64,000 bases of DNA, taken from NCBI GenBank assembly GCA_963717445.1, contig OY970334.1, positions 186,001-250,000 on the forward strand, read 5' to 3'. Source of the DNA: JAGVPT01 sp963717445. GTDB taxonomy: Bacteria; Bacteroidota; Ignavibacteria; UBA10030; UBA8401. The position numbers and the translations under genes are program-made. The notes under the pieces are model-generated. The model saw only the letters and a program-made list of their open reading frames with translations. It was not told where the DNA came from and did no database searches. Position 1 is the stretch's first letter. Every line of letters starts with the position of its first letter. Below, in pieces: positions 17,783-26,872 of the stretch.

Positions 17783-18352
17783 TTAGTAACGACGTTTAAT
17801 AAAATTTTCCAAAATAATCTTTCCATATTGCGTCGCGATGGATTCGGGATGAAATTGTACCCCAAATGTTGAAAAGCTTTTGTGCTCAACGCCCATGATG
17901 ATATTGTCATCAGTCCAGGCAGTGATTTCCAATTCTTTCGGGAAGTTCTCTTTCTTTATTACCAAGGAATGATAGCGGGCTGCCGAAAACTTATTGGGGA
18001 CGGACTGAAAAATTCCTTTCCCCGTGTGATTAATCGATGATACTTTTCCGTGAACAACGGTCGGCGCCTTAACGATTGCTCCCCCGAATGCCTGGCCGAT
18101 CGCTTGATGCCCGAGGCAGACCCCGAGGATCGGAATTGTTTTGTGAAATTTCTTAATAAGCTCGACCGAAATACCTGCTTCGTTCGGCGTGCAAGGTCCG
18201 GGAGAAATCACAATCCCGTCCGGGTTCATTTTCTCAATATCCGCAATGGTGATTGCATCATTCCGGGCAACACGTATCTCAACGCCGAGCTCGCCGAGGT
18301 ATTGAACAAGGTTGAACGTGAACGAATCGTAATTATCTATAATAAGAATCAT
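17783..18352 (-). CDS. trpG: Anthranilate synthase component II (glutamine amidotransferase)
   Basis: 189 aa class I glutamine amidotransferase. The nucleophile Cys is in GVCLGHQAIG, the catalytic His-Glu pair in FHPESI near the C-terminus, and the oxyanion loop in SPGPCTPNEAG. It supplies ammonia to TrpE for anthranilate, the first step of tryptophan synthesis. It begins 6 nt after the trpE stop. It could also serve p-aminobenzoate synthase, as amphibolic TrpG/PabA do. No other trp gene is in the window. Confidence 0.92.
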   Translation of the reverse strand: MILIIDNYDSFTFNLVQYLGELGVEIRVARNDAITIADIEKMNPDGIVISPGPCTPNEAGISVELIKKFHKTIPILGVCLGHQAIGQAFGGAIVKAPTVVHGKVSSINHTGKGIFQSVPNKFSAARYHSLVIKKENFPKELEITAWTDDNIIMGVEHKSFSTFGVQFHPESIATQYGKIILENFIKRRY

Positions 18353-18358
18353 GGGACG

Positions 18359-19852
18359 TTAGCGTATCGTGCGTAATTTTTCAACGGCCGTCAACGTCGC
18401 CGCAACTTTGTCCAGCGATTCCTGAAATTCTTTTTCAGGCACGGAGTCATGAACAATTCCTCCGCCAGCCTGGAAATACGCAACGCCGTCCTTCACAACC
18501 ATCGTTCTGATAGCGATACACGAATCAAGGTTGCCGGAAAAATCCAAATATCCGACTGCACCGCCGTAGACGCCCCGCTTGTTCTGCTCTAATTCCGCAA
18601 TAATCTCCATCGCGCGAATTTTCGGAGCGCCACTAAGCGTTCCCGCGGGGAAACAGGAATAGAGCGCATCGACAGCCGACATCCCCTTTCGCAGCTTACC
18701 CCGGATATTAGAGACAATGTGCATGACGTGCGAATATTTTTCAACAGTCATAAATTGAGTAACTTCTACGCTCCCATATTCACTGATGCGGCCGATATCA
18801 TTCCGGCCCAGGTCGACAAGCATCAGGTGTTCCGCACACTCTTTTTCATCCGCAAGCAATTCACTTTCCAAGCGGGTATCTTCCGCCGGCGTCGCGCCAC
18901 GCCGGCGCGTTCCCGCAATCGGACGCGTTTCAACGATACCATTGTCAAGCCGGACCAAGAGTTCCGGTGAAGATCCGATGATAGACATGCCATTGATGCT
19001 GAGGAAGTAAAGGTAGGGCGATGGGTTTACAATCCTCAACATCCGATATAAATCAAACGGCTCCCCCCTAAACTCCATCTGCATTTGCTGCGAGAGGACG
19101 ACCTGGAAAATATCTCCATCGACAATATATTTTTTTGCTTTCCCGACATTGAGAAGAAAATCATCCCTTCCTATCATATACTTCAAATCGCCGATTGACC
19201 GGGGAGGGTTCATCCCGTACGATACATTTTTTTTCAAGATGGCTTTCAGCTTTTGAATTTCCGTAACAGCCTTATCGTACTCTTCGCGTAACTGATTTTC
19301 ATTTGCCCCATGAGGAATATATGCGTTGGCAACCGCAGAGACATTCCGCTTTACCGCATCGAAGACAAGCAAGGTGTCAAAAAACATCAGCGTCGCGTCA
19401 TTCCATTTAAGGCTGTCCATCTTAGCGGATGGAATATTTTCCAAAAGCTGAATTGTTTCATAACCAAAATATCCCACAGCACCCCCTGTAAAACGGGGCA
19501 ATCCTTCCACCGGAACCGTTTTGCAATGCGCAAATATTTTCTTTAGCGCATCGAGAGGAGCCATTGACGCATCGACAAGCGTAGGAAGCACTTGCACATC
19601 GGGATGGCGCGGTTTGATGGTGAACGACTTACCCCGGATTTCAAAAACCATAAAAGGGTTGTAGCCGAGGAAGGTATAACGGCCGATTTTTTCCCCGCCC
19701 TCTACGCTTTCAAGTAAAAATGAATACGGGCTTTCATCTTTAATCTTAAGGTAAACGGAAACCGGTGTCTCGGTATCCGCCATCAACTCTTCATAGATCG
19801 GAATGATATTCCCGTCGCCTGAAAGTTTTTTGAATTCTTCAAAAGTAGTCAT
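18359..19852 (-). CDS. trpE: Anthranilate synthase component I
   Basis: 497 aa chorismate-binding enzyme. LLESVEGGEKIGRYTF near the N-terminus is the tryptophan feedback-binding LLES region. The catalytic C-terminal domain shows the IAGTRRRG, LVDLGRNDIGR, FPAGTLSGAPK and GGGIVHDS blocks. It converts chorismate and ammonia to anthranilate together with TrpG. The gene begins 6 nt after the thioesterase gene, so no leader or attenuator space exists directly upstream. Regulation by a trp-specific attenuator is therefore unlikely at this locus. Confidence 0.94.
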   Translation of the reverse strand: MTTFEEFKKLSGDGNIIPIYEELMADTETPVSVYLKIKDESPYSFLLESVEGGEKIGRYTFLGYNPFMVFEIRGKSFTIKPRHPDVQVLPTLVDASMAPLDALKKIFAHCKTVPVEGLPRFTGGAVGYFGYETIQLLENIPSAKMDSLKWNDATLMFFDTLLVFDAVKRNVSAVANAYIPHGANENQLREEYDKAVTEIQKLKAILKKNVSYGMNPPRSIGDLKYMIGRDDFLLNVGKAKKYIVDGDIFQVVLSQQMQMEFRGEPFDLYRMLRIVNPSPYLYFLSINGMSIIGSSPELLVRLDNGIVETRPIAGTRRRGATPAEDTRLESELLADEKECAEHLMLVDLGRNDIGRISEYGSVEVTQFMTVEKYSHVMHIVSNIRGKLRKGMSAVDALYSCFPAGTLSGAPKIRAMEIIAELEQNKRGVYGGAVGYLDFSGNLDSCIAIRTMVVKDGVAYFQAGGGIVHDSVPEKEFQESLDKVAATLTAVEKLRTIR

Positions 19853-19858
19853 ACACTA

Positions 19859-20320
19859 TCAAACGATGATTGACGGCCAAGCAATAGAAGAGCTATCGCC
19901 TTCGTAACGTTGAACTAGTTTTCGAAATTCATCGGGCACGGGCATGGGGGAATTTGTTTTGTGATTCAGCCAAACATGAACGGCTACATTTTCAGCAAGG
20001 ATTTCACGAGTTGCATCCCGTTCAAGGATTCCTTCAAAAATGAAGCTTGAATTCTTAATTAGCGAAATTCTGGAATAGATCGTAATGGTATCCCCGTATC
20101 GCGCCGGGCTGCGGTAGTCGATCTCATTTCGCGCAAGGACAACTTTAGATTCATGATTGATCGTGTTGATGTCCACCTTGGCCCCGATCCTATTTAAATA
20201 ATCAATCCTCCCAACCTCAAAATAATAAATGTAGACTGCATTGTGCACAACTCCCTGCCAATCGATTTCGTAGTTTCGAACGCGGACCTGAGTATGATGG
20301 TGAAATAATTTTTTGTCCAT
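19859..20320 (-). CDS. Hotdog-fold acyl-CoA thioesterase (YbgC/4-hydroxybenzoyl-CoA type)
   Basis: 153 aa. The segment VRVRNYEIDWQGVVHNAVYIYYFE is the hotdog thioesterase signature, with the catalytic Asp in the YEIDWQGVVHN part. Residues 75-110 form the remaining sheet. Such enzymes hydrolyse short or aromatic acyl-CoA esters; the true substrate is unknown. It is squeezed between ltaE and trpE with gaps of 7 and 6 nt, which suggests co-transcription rather than a related function. Confidence 0.84.
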   Translation of the reverse strand: MDKKLFHHHTQVRVRNYEIDWQGVVHNAVYIYYFEVGRIDYLNRIGAKVDINTINHESKVVLARNEIDYRSPARYGDTITIYSRISLIKNSSFIFEGILERDATREILAENVAVHVWLNHKTNSPMPVPDEFRKLVQRYEGDSSSIAWPSIIV

Positions 20321-20327
20321 TTTCCTC

Positions 20328-21353
20328 TCAGTTGGCGGTGAAAATTTGAACGGCTTGCTTTACTTGTTCCATCGATACGTCGAGATGCATGACAGCCCGG
20401 ATACTGTTGTACGAGCCGAGTGTGACAAGAAGTCCCTTCGACCTGAGAAGCGCGATGATTTCATCGGGCTGTTTTCCGGTCTTTTCAGTATTGACAATGA
20501 CGATGTTGGTTTGTACCGTCTCCATATCGACTGAAAGTCTTGAAAGGGCAGAAATTCTTTCCGCAAAATATTTTGCTTTCTCGTGATCCTCTTTCAGCCG
20601 TTCGATATTGTGATCAAGTGCATACAAAGCTCCGGCAGCGATGATTCCGGCTTGACGCATTCCGCCGCCGTATATTTTTCTCCATCGATGGACGCGCTCG
20701 ATCATTGCCGCCGAGCCGACAACGGCTGAGCCGACGGGCGCACCAAGTCCTTTTGAAAAGCAGACGGAGACAGAATCAAAATATTGTGCGTATTCTTTCG
20801 GATGAATCCCCGTCGCAACCCAGGCATTCCATAACCTTGCGCCATCGAGATGCATGGTTATTTCATGGGAACGGGCAAATGAAGCAATTTTTTTTATTTC
20901 ATCAAGCGGATACACTGTTCCGCCTGCCCGATTATGCGTGTTCTCCAGACAAATCATTCTGGAACGGGGCATATAATAAACTTTCGGTCTCATTGCAGTT
21001 GTTAACTGTTCTGCACGGATAACACCCCGCACTCCGGGAATGGTCTTAACTTGCACCGAAGAAATCAACGATGGGGCGGCCGTTTCATAATTGAAGATAT
21101 GGGCGTCCTGTTCGCAAATGATTTCATCGCCGGGGTCGGTTTGCGCTTTAATGGCAAGCTGGTTGCTCATCACGCCGCTCGCCACGTAAATCGCTTGTTC
21201 TTTCCCAAGAAGCGCAGCAACTTTTTCCTGAAGTGCAAGGACGGTCGGGTCTTCACCGAACACGTCATCGCCCACCTCTGCGTTCGCCATTGCCTGGCGC
21301 ATTGCTGCGGATGGCTTTGTCACTGTATCGCTTCGCAAGTCAATGTATGTCAT
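20328..21353 (-). CDS. ltaE: Low-specificity L-threonine aldolase
   Basis: 341 aa fold-type I PLP enzyme. It begins IDLRSDTVTKPS, the family signature, and has HLDGARLWNA and the PLP lysine in VSVCFSKGLGAPVG. It splits L-threonine and allo-threonine to glycine and acetaldehyde. The gene start overlaps the lnt stop by 14 nt and the thioesterase follows by 7 nt, so all three are probably co-transcribed. Confidence 0.93.
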   Translation of the reverse strand: MTYIDLRSDTVTKPSAAMRQAMANAEVGDDVFGEDPTVLALQEKVAALLGKEQAIYVASGVMSNQLAIKAQTDPGDEIICEQDAHIFNYETAAPSLISSVQVKTIPGVRGVIRAEQLTTAMRPKVYYMPRSRMICLENTHNRAGGTVYPLDEIKKIASFARSHEITMHLDGARLWNAWVATGIHPKEYAQYFDSVSVCFSKGLGAPVGSAVVGSAAMIERVHRWRKIYGGGMRQAGIIAAGALYALDHNIERLKEDHEKAKYFAERISALSRLSVDMETVQTNIVIVNTEKTGKQPDEIIALLRSKGLLVTLGSYNSIRAVMHLDVSMEQVKQAVQIFTAN

Positions 21354-23013
21354 TTTCGAGTCCGTTCCGATTCATGGATGGTGGAATAAAAAGAAATCGC
21401 AAGAAGCTTGCCGCTATGAATAATCCTGAGATCATCCCCGCGATGCGGGGAAGCCAATCACCATGTTGAGTGTAAAAGGTTTGTTCGGTTCTCGGCTCGA
21501 TCGACCGTATGATTGACGCTTCCGTGTACATTTGAGTCTTATCGTACATCTTTCCCAGCGGGTCGATGAAACATGAAATACCGCCGTTTGCACAACGGAC
21601 AACCCACCGCCTATTTTCTACCGCGCGTAACACCGCATATTGGCAGTGCTGCCTCGCTCCCGACGTATTTCCCCACCAGCTATCGTTTGTTATAAAGACT
21701 AAAAACTCTGCCCCTCGCTTCACAAACGAACTGACGAACTCGGGGAAAATGGATTCATAACACACCATCGCAAGAAATTTCGCGTGGTCATTCGTATCCT
21801 CAAACACTGTACTGTCTTTCCCAATTCCCCAATTGCTGATTCCAACTCCCCACCGAAGCGGCTCAATGAGAAAGGGAATGGATTCGGCGTAAGGAATCCT
21901 TTCCGCAAAAGGAACGAGCCGCATTTTTGCGTACGATTGAATGCGGTTGTTTCGAGGCTCAAGATATAAAATGGAATTATAAGAGTCATAGCGGACGTTG
22001 GTGCCTCGAATAACACTGCTTGCCAAGGGCGCATTATTGGCATCATAATATTTGTAATCGATATACCCACTTAGGAGCGACATGTCGAGGGAGTCGAGTG
22101 TTTTCTTTACGTTCTCGCACTCCCCTCTCATCATCGGTAGGTCGAATAAAATTGCAGTTTCGGGCCACACGCTCATCTGTGCGCCCGCTGTTTTTTGTTT
22201 ACCCATTACCTGCAAAAATTTTTCAACTTGTTCCTCACTTCCTGCAAGTGTTTTTGAGCTTTCCCATTTTTCCCATGGGTCGATATTGGGCTGCATAATC
22301 CCAACTTTAAGAGTGGGTTTACCGGTTCCGAGGAATCGTTGCTCGTTTATCGTCAGGCTGTAAACATTCGGGAGCATATACACGACGGTAATGGCGGCCG
22401 CTATGTACAGATTCACTTTACTCGACTTCTTCTTGTTCTCCAACAATACGTTCATCAACAGGAAGAAAAATAATGCGTTCATCACGACGATCCAGAGCGA
22501 AATCCCGTAAACTCCTGTAATCTCGGCAAACTGGATTTTTTCAAGCTGATATGTCTGCGTATTCCCCAGCGTCAACCAGGGGAAAGCCAGCTCGCCGAGT
22601 GCATAGAGCCATTCAAACGTCACCCAAATAAACGGCAAGGCGAGAAGGCCTGCCTTCAGCCCGAAATTTTTCCTCACGACAAGATAAAAAAGAACGATCA
22701 CGCTAAAAAAAAGCGGCTCCCACAATAGCACGAAACTGCCCGCCAGCATCAGAAACGGATCCTTCGCATGAGTAAATCCTCCTATCCAATAGAGTGCAAT
22801 GCAAGAGGCAATAAAAAAAGAAAAATATGAATAGAGAAATTGTTTGCGAAGAGAGCGAAGCCGTTCGATTACAAGGAGGAGCGGCACCAGCGAGATGCAC
22901 GCCAGCGACCCAAGGGGGATTGGGGGAAAGGAGCAGCCGAACAAAACGCCCGTCGAAAGAGCAAGAACAATATTGGTTCGTGTTGCACGTTTCGTTTCAA
23001 TGAAATTATCCAC
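21340..23013 (-). CDS. lnt: Apolipoprotein N-acyltransferase
   Basis: 557 aa. The first ~225 residues hold about seven transmembrane helices. The periplasmic nitrilase-like domain follows, with the catalytic triad Glu in WPETA, Lys in YAKMRLVPF and Cys in VCYESIF. A final helix closes the protein. It N-acylates the diacylglyceryl-cysteine of lipoproteins, evidence for a two-membrane envelope. It has its own promoter-like site upstream and leads the run ltaE-thioesterase-trpEG. Confidence 0.92.
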   Translation of the reverse strand: MDNFIETKRATRTNIVLALSTGVLFGCSFPPIPLGSLACISLVPLLLVIERLRSLRKQFLYSYFSFFIASCIALYWIGGFTHAKDPFLMLAGSFVLLWEPLFFSVIVLFYLVVRKNFGLKAGLLALPFIWVTFEWLYALGELAFPWLTLGNTQTYQLEKIQFAEITGVYGISLWIVVMNALFFFLLMNVLLENKKKSSKVNLYIAAAITVVYMLPNVYSLTINEQRFLGTGKPTLKVGIMQPNIDPWEKWESSKTLAGSEEQVEKFLQVMGKQKTAGAQMSVWPETAILFDLPMMRGECENVKKTLDSLDMSLLSGYIDYKYYDANNAPLASSVIRGTNVRYDSYNSILYLEPRNNRIQSYAKMRLVPFAERIPYAESIPFLIEPLRWGVGISNWGIGKDSTVFEDTNDHAKFLAMVCYESIFPEFVSSFVKRGAEFLVFITNDSWWGNTSGARQHCQYAVLRAVENRRWVVRCANGGISCFIDPLGKMYDKTQMYTEASIIRSIEPRTEQTFYTQHGDWLPRIAGMISGLFIAASFLRFLFIPPSMNRNGLENDIH

Positions 23014-23043
23014 GAAGAATTTAGATCGAAATATTACTGAATA

Positions 23044-23072
23044 AATGTAGAAAGAAGATTCGAATTTTGCAA
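23044..23072 (-). promoter_or_regulatory. Promoter of lnt
   Basis: Minus-strand TTGCAA (23072-23067), a 17-nt spacer and TACATTTA (23049-23042), ending about 30 nt before the lnt ATG. It sits between the PAP2 stop and lnt, so lnt can be transcribed independently of the genes upstream. Confidence 0.5.
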
Positions 23073-23079
23073 ATTGATT

Positions 23080-23658
23080 TTATTGGAACGGCTTCCAGTA
23101 TTTGCGAATAATCGCTCTCTCGATAAATTCCCACAACGCAATCATACCGGAGGCGCAGGCCCACCCGATCAAAGCTCCTCCTACGATATCCGACGGGTAA
23201 TGAACACCGATGTATGGCCGGGAAAGAGCAATAAGCGATGCCAGCGAGAACCATCCCCATGCGTACTTGCGGTAGTAATGCGAAAGAATTGTCGCCCCGG
23301 CAAAATTATTCACAGCATGAGAGGATGGGAACGAATACCCGCTTCCGCAATCGACCAGGAGGCGAACACCGTGCAAAACATGACACGGGCGAAGCCTGCC
23401 GACAAGATTTTTTAGCACGGAACTGCTGAATTGATCGCTCACGATAATGGAAAGCACCAAAAGAATACCGGCCGTTCTGCCTGTCTTCCCCCCCCGCACC
23501 ATTAGCCAAAGCCAAAGTAGAACAGCAATGACTATTGTAGGTTTATGTTTGTTGAGGTCGGTCAGAAACGGCATCAGCCAATCCAAGACTGGATTGCTGA
23601 TAGTATGGTTGATGAAAAAAAATACAGCTTTGTCGATCGAGTAGAGAAATTCAATCAT
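23080..23658 (-). CDS. PAP2-family membrane phosphatase
   Basis: 192 aa from the ATG at 23658, which overlaps the stop of the DedA fragment; a start 45 nt upstream also stays open. Five or six membrane helices carry the acid-phosphatase motifs KNLVGRLRP, PSSHAVN and SRPYIGVHYPSD. Members dephosphorylate phosphatidic acid, undecaprenyl pyrophosphate or lipid A. A BacA-like lipid-carrier role is possible. It follows ispF and the DedA remnant, so isoprenoid-lipid carrier metabolism would fit. Confidence 0.85.
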   Translation of the reverse strand: MIEFLYSIDKAVFFFINHTISNPVLDWLMPFLTDLNKHKPTIVIAVLLWLWLMVRGGKTGRTAGILLVLSIIVSDQFSSSVLKNLVGRLRPCHVLHGVRLLVDCGSGYSFPSSHAVNNFAGATILSHYYRKYAWGWFSLASLIALSRPYIGVHYPSDIVGGALIGWACASGMIALWEFIERAIIRKYWKPFQ

Positions 23659-23890
23659 TGAGTTTGTTGCGCATAGAGAGCCGGTAAATTCCCCAAACAA
23701 CAATTGCAGAAATGGTCATGCCGGTAATAATGTGGCTGTATGTCGATAAGTACAACGCTATCGAATGCCAGTTTTTGCCCGGCAAGGCGCCTGCATACAA
23801 CATCACCCAATTCCAAATCAGCGCACTGATGCCGCAGAGAATTGCTGTTTGAATCAAACGCAGGTTCGATAGTCCTGCAACAAGCGACAC
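23651..23890 (-). pseudogene. C-terminal fragment of a DedA-family membrane protein
   Basis: 79 aa from a GTG at 23890; the same frame remains open upstream into the end of ispF but in a different frame from ispF. It reads like the last two to three helices of DedA/SNARE-associated proteins: GTRAAVSLVAGLSNL just around the start, then a Trp-Asn helix, GKNW and a final hydrophobic helix. The N-terminal half of the ~200-aa family is missing. Either this is a decayed gene, or a short protein kept because its stop couples to the PAP2 start. Confidence 0.55.
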
Positions 23891-23925
23891 CGCTGCCCGC
23901 GTCCCCGATAAGAAAATGATTGCAG

Positions 23926-24405
23926 CTATTGTTGTGAATTGATTGATGCCACCGCATACGCTACTGCTCCATCTCCAGCACCGATGAACCCCAAACCCTC
24001 GTTGGTCGTTGCCTTCACCGATACTCTGGCTACATCGAGCCGAAGTGCGGCAGCAATGCTGTTTCTCATTTGATCGACATACGGCGCAATTTTTGGCTTT
24101 TGCAACACAATTGTTGAGTCGATGTTGACGATCTCACAATGGTGTTCAGTAATGAGCTTGGAAACGTGCTCCAACAATGTAATGCTCGAAATGTTTTTGT
24201 ACGTTGGATCCGTGTCGGGAAAATGCTTCCCGATGTCGCCTAACGCCATCGCACCGAGAAGCGCATCGGCAATTGCGTGCAGAAGAACATCGGCATCGGA
24301 ATGTCCTAATAATCCTTTATCAAACGGAATGTCGACGCCGCCAAGGACGAGCTTTCTCCCCGTCACAAGCTTGTGAACATCAAACCCGAAACCGATTCTA
24401 TTCAT
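23926..24405 (-). CDS. ispF: 2-C-methyl-D-erythritol 2,4-cyclodiphosphate synthase
   Basis: 159 aa, normal length. GFGFDVHKL supplies the metal-binding Asp and His, LLGHSDADVLLHAIADALLG the third ligand and active-site loop, and KATTNEGLGFIGAGDG the C-terminal signature. It acts in the non-mevalonate (MEP) isoprenoid pathway. No other MEP-pathway gene is in the window. Its stop overlaps the DedA remnant frame. Confidence 0.96.
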   Translation of the reverse strand: MNRIGFGFDVHKLVTGRKLVLGGVDIPFDKGLLGHSDADVLLHAIADALLGAMALGDIGKHFPDTDPTYKNISSITLLEHVSKLITEHHCEIVNIDSTIVLQKPKIAPYVDQMRNSIAAALRLDVARVSVKATTNEGLGFIGAGDGAVAYAVASINSQQ

Positions 24406-24457
24406 TGCTAACGATCCGCTACAGTGTTACAATTTAAGTAAGTGGTACGTTACTTGT

Positions 24458-24736
24458 TCATTTGATCGAAAATCCGAGGAGGAGATTTTTGGGTTCACTC
24501 CATTCGACATAGACATCTTTCACATGAGCAGACCTCGGGCCAATTTTCAATTGATTGATGAGCTCTTCGACAAGGGAGCGGTCTCCTTCGACTTCGACGT
24601 GTACTGTCCCGTCATAATTGTTTTTCACAAATCCTTTCAAACCCAACTCAACGGAATGCCGATTGACAAACCAGCGGAAGCCGACACCCTGCACAAGCCC
24701 CTGGACGGTAATTGTCGCATGAACATCCATAGTCAA
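24458..24736 (-). CDS. acyP: Acylphosphatase
   Basis: 92 aa (or 90 from the second Met). The catalytic Arg is in VQGVGFRWF and the Asn in GFVKNNYDGTV, both in canonical places. It hydrolyses acyl phosphates such as acetyl phosphate. It lies between ispF and the EamA transporter gene, on the same strand as both. Confidence 0.94.
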   Translation of the reverse strand: MTMDVHATITVQGLVQGVGFRWFVNRHSVELGLKGFVKNNYDGTVHVEVEGDRSLVEELINQLKIGPRSAHVKDVYVEWSEPKNLLLGFSIK

Positions 24737-24761
24737 ACGATTCGCCTTACGAACGCAGAAA

Positions 24762-25655
24762 TCACTCTTCTTCTGCCAACGGTAAATTCCAGTGAAGTTT
24801 CTTAATAAATTTATCCGAGAATTCAGAAATTAGGATTCCTGTTACGATAAGGAGAGCGCCGACGATCCCTAACATACCCAAAATTTCCCCTAAAACAAAG
24901 TATGCCAGTACAGCCGCGATGACAGGTTCCAGGGTGAAAAGAATCCCCGCTCTGGTCGGCGTCGTGTCTTTTTGAAACCGGGTTTGTGTGTACGTCGTTA
25001 TGACGGTCGCCAACAAGGCGGTGTAGAAAAAAAGCCGAAGGAGATTCCATGTGAAATGGATTTGCGGAGTTTCAAAAGGAACGAGAATCCACCCACAAAC
25101 TGCCGTGGTCACGATTTGAAGAAACGCGAGAGGAAAAAGTTCTTCTTCCTTTGAATAGATATCAAGGTAAACGATATAAAAGCCGAACAAGAACGCGCCG
25201 ACAAGCGTTAAGGCGTCGCCAAGATTAAAACCGGACCCGCCGGGCGATGTCAGAAAGTACAGACCGGCAGTTACAACGACTACACCGATCACGTTTTCCG
25301 GTTTTGGGACACGCCTCCCCACGAACACTTGAGCGACCGGAGTAAAGACCACCATCATACCGGTAATGAAGGCCGACTTAGACGCGGTCGTTATTTCAAG
25401 GCCGTATGTTTGGAGAACCAGCCCGATGCCGAGCAACGCGCCGAGGAAAGCCCCTTTCCGAATTGTGGAGCGGCGGATTGAACGCAAGTGCGGGAAAAAA
25501 ATTAGACCGAAGATGATCGACCCAAGGGTAAAGCGAATTGCGACGAACAAAAAAGGAGAAATATCCGCGAAGCCTAATTTCATCACAACGAACGTTCCAC
25601 CCCAGATAACCGTCGTCGCAAGGAGAACGAGTTCCGCTTTTTTCCGAGAAGTCAT
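24762..25655 (-). CDS. EamA-family (DMT) transporter
   Basis: 297 aa with ten predicted transmembrane helices in two EamA repeats (VIWGGTFVVMKLGF at the start; TLEPVIAAVLAYFVLGE in the second). Members export amino acids or other small metabolites. The substrate cannot be told. The start overlaps the stop of the DUF362 gene as ATGA, so the two are translationally coupled. Confidence 0.86.
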   Translation of the reverse strand: MTSRKKAELVLLATTVIWGGTFVVMKLGFADISPFLFVAIRFTLGSIIFGLIFFPHLRSIRRSTIRKGAFLGALLGIGLVLQTYGLEITTASKSAFITGMMVVFTPVAQVFVGRRVPKPENVIGVVVVTAGLYFLTSPGGSGFNLGDALTLVGAFLFGFYIVYLDIYSKEEELFPLAFLQIVTTAVCGWILVPFETPQIHFTWNLLRLFFYTALLATVITTYTQTRFQKDTTPTRAGILFTLEPVIAAVLAYFVLGEILGMLGIVGALLIVTGILISEFSDKFIKKLHWNLPLAEEE

Positions 25656-26755
25656 CCTTCTACGTCATTCCTCCCATACTCGTCAAAGAATTTCGCCCAT
25701 TTTGATTCAGTGCGCACTTTTCGCATCATGTTCTTCCCTTTCGTAGGCCACCAGAGATAATCATGGTACAGGTACGACCCAAAGACGAAACCGTACACAA
25801 TCGGTGTGTGGAAGAAGAATTTTTGAATCGATTTTAAAGGTCCAAACCAGAACAAGTCGCCTGCCAGGCTCGCCATATTGTCCCCAACAGTAAATCCAAA
25901 ATTTACATTGGAGATATCTTCGCCGACTATTTCAATTTCATGCGGGTCAGCGCAGCCGAGCTTATCTTCATGTGCCAGCCGAAGGTACTTGATGCTGAGC
26001 GGATCGAACCCCATCATTTTTGCGGCCACGGCATCGATTGCTACTTGGTCGGCGCCCGCGAGGATGTAATCTTTTTCAACCGGAATCATCGTTCGCGGAC
26101 CCGGGCCATTGCCGCACAGCGTGCCGTCCATAACTGCAAATATTCCGGTGTGGATCTCTTTTTGAATTGCGAGGAGGTCGACCAATGTTTCATGAATCCA
26201 CGAATGAGTGTAATGGCGGCGGGTATTGAGCAGGCCTCCAAAAGCATTCTTCATAGCGCCCGTTGTCGTGGTGTAAATGTGGGTCTTCACCGTCGGAAGA
26301 TGAACGATATTTTTTCCAAAAAAGTATTCGGGAAGATGGATGCCGTGGGGATAAACCTTGTCTAATGCGTGCATCCTTGCTTTCGGTTTGTAATGAATCC
26401 ACTTTATTTCGTCAGTGTTAAAATTGTACTTCTCTGCAATTCCATATTTCCTATAGATCGGGTCAAGCTTGTTCAGCTTTTCACCGCGGTAAGGGTCGGT
26501 CACAACTGTGTTATTGTGAACAGAGACCAAATCTGCAAATCCGTTGTTCCGCAACGCTTTCACAGTTCCTTCCAACTGCCATGGAGTTGTATTGGCGCTC
26601 AGGTAAGGGAAATGCCAACTGATATTGTCTTTCAAAATTGTTTGCGATGATTTGGAAAGGGCCTGTTCAACCCCTGCAAGCTTTAGAAGCCTCTCGTAGT
26701 CCGAAAGAATTGTCGTCGGATGAGTTTTGATGACTGCAACGCGGGAGCGGCTCAT
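25652..26755 (-). CDS. DUF362-domain protein
   Basis: 367 aa from the ATG at 26755, which has AGAGG 7 nt upstream; the frame is open 39 nt further up. The DUF362 pattern is clear: an N-terminal VAVIKTHPT strand, a middle VHLPTVKTHIYTTTTGAMKNAFGG block and a late DQVAIDAVAAKMMGFDP block. No ferredoxin-type cysteines are present. The molecular function of DUF362 is unknown. It is first in a two-gene unit with the EamA transporter and has a good promoter. Confidence 0.8.
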   Translation of the reverse strand: MSRSRVAVIKTHPTTILSDYERLLKLAGVEQALSKSSQTILKDNISWHFPYLSANTTPWQLEGTVKALRNNGFADLVSVHNNTVVTDPYRGEKLNKLDPIYRKYGIAEKYNFNTDEIKWIHYKPKARMHALDKVYPHGIHLPEYFFGKNIVHLPTVKTHIYTTTTGAMKNAFGGLLNTRRHYTHSWIHETLVDLLAIQKEIHTGIFAVMDGTLCGNGPGPRTMIPVEKDYILAGADQVAIDAVAAKMMGFDPLSIKYLRLAHEDKLGCADPHEIEIVGEDISNVNFGFTVGDNMASLAGDLFWFGPLKSIQKFFFHTPIVYGFVFGSYLYHDYLWWPTKGKNMMRKVRTESKWAKFFDEYGRNDVEG

Positions 26756-26791
26756 TGTTCGGCCTCTGACATTGAACGATAAACTTTTGGA

Positions 26792-26822
26792 CAAATATAA
26801 AGAATTTTTCGGAAAGCGCCAA
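26792..26822 (-). promoter_or_regulatory. Promoter of the DUF362-EamA unit, with overlapping palindrome
   Basis: Minus-strand TTGGCG (26822-26817), a 17-nt spacer and TATATTTG (26799-26792), ~37 nt before the ATG. The -35 box is one arm of a perfect inverted repeat, CGCCAA/TTGGCG with a 5-nt centre (26817-26833), which could be an operator. Confidence 0.6.
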
Positions 26823-26872
26823 TAGTGTTGGCGGTAAAAATTGGATTTGAGGATAAGTGAATGGTGAGCAAA

